Shown in pieces: positions 59,050-64,000 of a stretch of DNA of 64,000 bases (the first letter of the stretch is position 1; each line of letters starts with the position of its first letter). The stretch covers positions 124,001-188,000 of the forward strand of contig SWDT01000004.1 in NCBI GenBank assembly GCA_009193035.1, given 5' to 3'. A model generated the notes under the pieces. That model was not told where the DNA came from. It did not search any database and saw only the letters and a program-made list of their open reading frames with translations. Source of the stretch: Halicephalobus mephisto (taxonomy: Eukaryota; Nematoda; Chromadorea; Rhabditida; Panagrolaimidae). A program made the translations under genes and the position numbers.

Positions 59050-59875
59050 GGATTTTTGATTTTTAAAAAAATAAGATTTTAATTTTTAAAATTCACAGAT
59101 TACACAAAATTTTGAAAATTTCGAGAATCTGATGAAATTTCAAAAATTTTTTAGAAAATTTAGAAATTTTGAGAAACTTCTGAAATTTTCTAGAATCTTT
59201 AAGAAAATTCTGAAGGTTTTTAAATTTTGAAAATTTTTGGACACTTAAAATTTTTGAAATCTTCCAAAATTTAGTCGATTTTGAAACTTTTGAAATTCTT
59301 TAGAGTTTAGTAGTACATTTTAGGATTTTTCAGGAGCTTCTAAAATTTTCTAAAATCTCCCAAAAGCTTTAAAATTATCTAAAATTTTAATTTTTAAAAA
59401 TTTCAAAAATCTTTATCGAGATTTATTAAAATTATTTCAATTTTTTGGAATCTTCAAAGATCTCTTAGAAGTTCCTGAAATTTTCTAATATCTTTCAAAA
59501 GTCTTTAAAATTATCTAAAATTTTAATTTTTAAAAATTCCAAAAATTTTTATCGAGATTTATTAAAATTATTTCAATTTTCTGGAATCAAATGGAAAATT
59601 CTAAAATTTCTGGAATCTTCAAAAATCTCTTAGAAGTTCCTAAAATTTTCTAAAATCTTCCAAAAGTCTTTAAAATTATTTAAAATTTTAATTTTTAAAA
59701 ATTCCAAAAATCTTTATCGAGATTTATTAAAATTATTTCAATTTTTTGGAATCTTCAAAGATCTCTTAAAAGTTCCTGAAATTTTCCAAAAGCTTTAAAA
59801 TTTTAATTTTTTAAAATTTCGAAAATCTTTATCGAGATTTATTAAAATTATTTCAATTTTCTGAACTAGTATGAT
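59050..59875. repeat. tandem array, ~165 bp unit, about 4 copies
   Basis: Units share AATCTTTATCGAGATTTATT, AAAATTATTTCAATTTTCTG, CTCTTAGAAGTTCCTGAAAT and TTTAAAATTATCTAAAAT. Confidence 0.85.
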
Positions 59876-60300
59876 GTTCAATTGCTTCAAAAACCGCCAA
59901 AAAACCAGTTCTTGGCCAATGTCCCATGATCAACTTTGACTTCTTGCTTCTGATTTCCTGAAAAACAACATTTTTAGACTTGTTTTGCACTGTTTTTGTT
60001 CCATCAGAATATTGGCGCGTTTTTTTCCAAAAAAAAATGAAACAAGTCAGCTAACTGATTTTCTTGGTTAAAAAAAACCCGCCAATTTTGTTTTTATAAA
60101 AAAAACAGAATATCCTAAAAAATCCGGATTTTTTAGGATATTTGAGATTTGATGATTTTAAAAAAAAAAATTTTAAAATAAATTGGTGATATTTTGGCCG
60201 TTGTAAAAAAGGATTGACTGGTCCGGCAAAATTTCGATTTTTAAAAATGTCAGATTTTGAATAAAAATAAAGCAAATTTTCTTCGAAAAATATCCGAATT
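59876..60300. other. gene-free interval
   Basis: Mixed sequence including the inverted pair ATCCTAAAAAATCCGGATTTTTTAGGAT (two arms of ~13 bases, near 60111-60138). No gene. Confidence 0.5.
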
Positions 60301-60309
60301 TAGAAATCT

Positions 60310-61555
60310 TAAAAGCAAGTTATTTTTGAAATTAAAAAAAATAAAAATTCGAAATTTTCGGTCTTGACTGGAAAATTTCGAAATTCGTGTTGAGACAATT
60401 TTTGAAATTTATAATTAAAGTTTTTATTTTCTACAATAAAATTATTCAAAATTTACGAAATAATTTAAAAATTAATAAAAAAAAAATAAAAATTTGAAAT
60501 TTTCGGTCTTAACTGGAAAATTTCAAAATTCGTGTTGAGACAATTTTTGAAATTTACAATTAAAGTTTTTATTTTTTACAATAAAATTATTTAAAATTTA
60601 CGAAATAATTTAAAAATTAAAAAAAAAATAAAAATTTGAAATTTTCGATCTTGACTGGAAAATTTCGAAATTCGTGTTGAGACAATTCTTGAAATTTACA
60701 ATTAAAGTTTTTATTTTTTACAATAAAATTATTCAAAATTTACGAAATAATTTAAAAATTAAAAAAAAAATAAAAATTTGAAATTTTCGGTCTTGACTGG
60801 AAAGCTATAAAATTGGTGTTAAAAAAGTTTTCAAATTTTTATGACAAACATTTTTGATTTTTATGACAGTATGACTTAGAACATATTAGAGGTTTTTGAA
60901 AACCTAAGAAATCATAAAAATAAAACCTCGAAAATTTTCAATCTCAACTGGAAAGTTACGAAATTTCATGTTGAAATAATTTTTAAAATTTTATGATTTA
61001 AGTTTTTATTTTTTTATAAAAGTATGATTATAAATTTTTAAAATCACTTAAACATTAAATTTCATCATTTTTTGTCTCAACTGGAAAGTTTTGAAATAAT
61101 TTTAAAAATTTTATGACGAAAATCTCTAATTTTTTTATAAAAATATAATTATAAATTTTTAAAATCACTTAAACATTAAATTTCGTGATTTTTTGTCTCA
61201 ACTGGAAAGTTTCGAAATTTCGTGTTAAGATAATTTTTAAAATTTTATGATTTAATTTTTTATTTTTTTACAATAGTATGATTATAAATTTTTAAAATCA
61301 TTTAAACATTAAATTTCATCATTTTTTATCTCAACTGGAAAGTTTTGAAATTTCGTGTTAAGATAATTTTTAAAATTTTATGATTTAAGTTTTTATTTTT
61401 TTTACAATAGTATAATTATAAATTTTTAAAATCACTTAAATACTAAATTTCATCATTTTTTGTCTCAACTGGAAAATTTTGAAATGTCGTGTTGAAATAA
61501 TTTTTAAAATTTTATGATTTAAGTTTTTATTTTTTTACAATGATTTTTGCAGCGA
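60310..61555. repeat. two adjacent tandem arrays, ~147 bp (4 copies) and ~120 bp (5 copies)
   Basis: The first has TTTCGGTCTTGACTGGAAAA, TTCGAAATTCGTGTTGAGAC and TTTACAATTAAAGTTTTTAT. The second has TTTTTTGTCTCAACTGGAAA, TTTCGTGTTAAGATAATTTT and AAAATCACTTAAACATTAAA. The CTgGAAA.TTtcGAAATTcGTGTTgAGA region is shared, so they are one family. Confidence 0.9.
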
Positions 61556-61909
61556 CAAATACGATGAAAAAAAATATTTCGAAAGAGGTATAATATGAAT
61601 CAGACACGTTGTCTTTTTTCATGTTTGATTAGTTTTCTGGATTTTTGGTTTCTTCAAAAAATAATTTTTTGGGTGTTTTTATCTAATCAAAAAAAAGTAG
61701 TTTTTTGTCTTTTCTGGCCAACTGCCACTGATTGACAGACTTGAAGGAGCTTTTTTGTTTTTTATTTACTGTAGAAAAAAACTAAAAATAATCCATTTTT
61801 GAAATTTTTGAACGTCAAAAATGACGAAATCTTTATTGTCTAAAAGATACTGTAGTTTTTTAAATGTATAATTTTGAAATAATTTCTATTTTTAAATTTT
61901 TTGAAATTT
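61556..61909. other. gene-free interval
   Basis: Non-repetitive AT-rich sequence with TACTGTAGTTTT words; no exon seen. Confidence 0.4.
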
Positions 61910-62375
61910 TTAGAATTTTAGAAGATTCCGGAGCTTTGGGAAATCTCATGGAGGATTTTTGAGAAATTTTAAATTTTAGGATTTTTTAAAATTGAAATTT
62001 CTGAAGTTTTTAGAATCCTGTGGGGAAGTTTTGGGATTTCACCACAGATTCTGGAGATTTTTCGAGTTTTCTAAAGGCTTGTAGAAAGTTCTGGAAGGTT
62101 TTCAAAGTTCTTAGAATTTTTCGGAATTCTATGGAAGTTCCTAGAATCCCACGGAAGCTTCTAGAGGCTTCTGAAATTTGCAAAAAATCCTCCAAGTTTT
62201 CTAAAACTTTGTGGGAGATTCTGGAAGTTCTTAGAATTTTTCGAGACTCTGTGGAAATCTCTAGAATCCCATGAAGGCTTGAGGAGACTTCTTGGAGCTT
62301 CTGGATGCTTCAGAGCCTCTAGGGAACTCGGAGAACCCAGAAGGCCTCTGGAAATAGATGAAAATTTCCGAAATT
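61910..62375. repeat. array of GGAAGTTCCTAGAATCCCAC / GGAAGCTTCTAGAGGCTTCT words
   Basis: Irregular ~30-110 bp units, GC-richer than most arrays and similar in wording to 32160-32810. Open frames on both strands are repeat-derived. Confidence 0.75.
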
Positions 62376-62399
62376 CCGTGGAAACGTAATTTTTTAGAA

Positions 62400-62665
62400 T
62401 TCCTCGAAAACTTAAAATCGACATCTAAAATTTAAAAAAATTCGTGTTAAAAATATTTTGTAAAAAAGTGTTTTTAATTTTTTTTATTTTTAAATTAAAA
62501 AAATTCGTGTCAAGAGTACTTTGTAAAAAAGTGTTTTCAATTTTTTTTGATTTTTTAAAAATAAAAAAATTCGTGTTAAAAATATTTCGTAAAAAATTTT
62601 TAAAGTTAAATTTTTAAAAAATTCGTGTCAAGAGTACTTTGTAAAAAAAGTTCATTTTTAATTTT
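62400..62665. repeat. tandem array, ~65 bp unit, 4 copies
   Basis: Units share AAAAAAATTCGTGTCAAGAG and TACTTTGTAAAAAAGTG. Confidence 0.85.
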
Positions 62666-63089
62666 TTCAAATTAAAGTTTTTTTAATTTTTTAATTTTTA
62701 GGTTCGATAATGTTGTTGTTAATTTTTTAGAAACTTTTTTGAAATTTTTCGAAGGACATCTGTCACGATTTCTCGACCTTTTTTGACTTTTTTAAAATTA
62801 TAAATCTGACAGCCGCCATGATAGATTCGGCACTTTATTTGAAATCTTTAATTTTGCCGTTTTTTGTCAAAAAAATCCAAAAAGCAAAAAGTTTATCAAG
62901 CGTGTCGGATCGCCGAGCCGGCATTTTTCCTTTTCGGGGACAGTTTTGACTTGAAAGAGGCGGAGTTTGGTCGGGCGGAGTCCTTTCGCTCGGCTCGGCG
63001 GGGAAGCCAGTGCGAGCCGATCGCGACGACGGCAGTCGACTGCCACCAATTTTTCCTTTTTTTTAGATTTTTTAAAAACAACTTTTTTA
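62666..63089. other. GC-rich island
   Basis: 62890-63045 is the most GC-rich stretch in this part (CGGATCGCCGAGCCGGC, GGTCGGGCGGAG, GCGAGCCGATCGCGACGACG). Frames are open on both strands but short. It could be a repeat fragment or a CpG-like regulatory patch; unresolved. Confidence 0.35.
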
Positions 63090-63334
63090 TATAAAATTTA
63101 TTCAAAATTACTGTATAAAATTTTCTACATAAAATTTACTCAAAATTTTCTACATAAAATTTACCCATAATTTTCTACATAAAATTTACTCAAAATTTTT
63201 TATATAAAATTTTCTGAATAAAATTTATTTTTTTAAATTAAAATTTATGCTAAATTTTTTTATTAAAGTTTGAAATTAAAAAGAATTAATTTTTTGCAAA
63301 TTTTTAAAGTTTTGTGAAATGCCAGTTTTTCCAC

Positions 63335-63430
63335 AAAGATCTTTTGGCCGTTTCTCTCGCGCGGGCTGGCACTGCCGTTCCGTCCGCTGGACAGTGGCCA
63401 CTGCGCAGACGGCTGTAGGACGGCCGCTCC
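63335..63430. repeat. GC-rich palindrome
   Basis: CCGTC...GACAGTGGCCACTGCGC...GACGG at about 63379-63411: a perfect CAGTGGCCACTG centre with outer CCGTC/GACGG arms, immediately left of the fold-back pair. Confidence 0.7.
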
Positions 63431-63757
63431 CCAGCGGTATGTGTTCCCTATTTTTCTCCTTTTAAATTTCCATTTATTTCGAAATTTTTTTATATCAATT
63501 TCTTCTTAGGTAATATACTAGGTAAATTTGAATATAAAAAAATTAATATAAAAACGAAATGAAATAAATATAGCGAAATAGAGGAGAACAAAGATCGTAC
63601 AACCCCCAGCGGTGTGTGTTCCTCGTTTTTCTCAAGATTTGTCTTATTTCGTTTTTATATTAATTTTTTAGATTAATTTATATATCAATTAAGAAAAAAT
63701 TGATATAAAGACGAAATGAAATAAATATTGCGAAATAGGGAGTAAATGTCGCTGGGG
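63429..63757. mobile_element. two adjacent fold-back (palindromic) elements with CCCCAGCGG ends
   Basis: 63604-63757 begins CCCCAGCGG and ends CGCTGGGG. Its two ~65 bp arms (TTATTTCGTTTTTATATTAA and TTGATATAAAGACGAAATGA) are inverted copies meeting near 63672-63692. 63429-63603 is a diverged neighbour in the same orientation. No coding capacity. Confidence 0.75.
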
Positions 63758-64000
63758 GGCGGCTGCGCAGACAGTCCTGATGATGGAAAAACTGGCAATT
63801 GGCCTATCTTTGTTGTTTTTTATACTACGCTTTCTCGTCCTGAACACGACAAATCGGTCCATTGGCCAAAGCAAATAGAAAAAACCGTTTTTGATTTTGG
63901 CCAACGTCCGATTTTTGATAAGATTTAATTTCACTATTCATCGAAAAAATTGCTTTTTTATTTCATACTGTAATAATTGTATTTTTTTGGATTTGGAAAA
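63758..64000. other. right edge of the window
   Basis: Short frames only: a 31-codon plus frame with a hydrophobic start (MEKLAIGLSLLFFILRFLVL) at about 63784-63879, and a longer overlapping frame beginning inside the fold-back repeat. TTGGCCTATC / GGCCAAAGC are loosely inverted. No gene called. Confidence 0.3.

Overview
The window looks like nuclear DNA of a free-living rhabditid nematode, plausibly Caenorhabditis or a close relative. The genome is strongly AT-rich. Introns are GT..AG with TTTTCAG-type acceptors and several are only 41-42 nt. Most start codons have an acceptor-like AG a few bases upstream, as expected for spliced-leader trans-splicing. The protein families are nematode/metazoan. 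I see no prokaryotic, viral or plasmid genes, no CRISPR array, no tRNA or rRNA gene and no intact transposase.

Layout. 1-1215 (-): 5' part of a TCERG1-like WW-domain gene running off the left edge. 1.2-10 kb: gene-poor and almost entirely tandem repeats. 10.1-16.5 kb: a TESK/LIMK-like kinase (+) convergent with a PF03407-type glycosyltransferase (-). 16.5-21 kb: repeats. 21.1-27.5 kb: two tandem UDP-glucuronosyltransferases (+). 28.4-32.1 kb: an S28 serine peptidase (+) convergent with an acireductone-dioxygenase-like gene (-) that lacks all four metal ligands. 34.7-35.05 kb: a small secreted two-cysteine protein (-). 36.6-44.4 kb: four co-directional + strand genes, an ILKAP-like PP2C phosphatase, a TRIC cation channel, TOE1 deadenylase and LIN-54. 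44.6-46.3 kb: a PDZ/ZM (Zasp-like) muscle-type protein (-), convergent with lin-54. 46.3-64 kb: no gene I can defend, only tandem arrays, inverted duplications, fold-back elements and a few GC-richer islands with unassigned reading frames.

The genes do not form an obvious pathway. The only functional grouping is the UGT pair (detoxification). The dominant feature is repeats: about half of the window is minisatellite-like arrays with units of about 20-155 bp, many sitting inside introns. Several families recur at distant positions: a ~185 bp element with imperfect inverted ends at 3.8, 20.3 and 35.7 kb; a GCAGGTTGC minisatellite with shared flanks at 19.3 and 55.1 kb; a 0.7 kb inverted duplication at 46.4-47.1 and 58.0-58.7 kb; and a CCCCAGCGG fold-back family at 5-7, 48-49 and 63.4-63.8 kb. 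Exon coordinates were derived by hand from splice signals, reading-frame continuity and family knowledge; no alignment was run.
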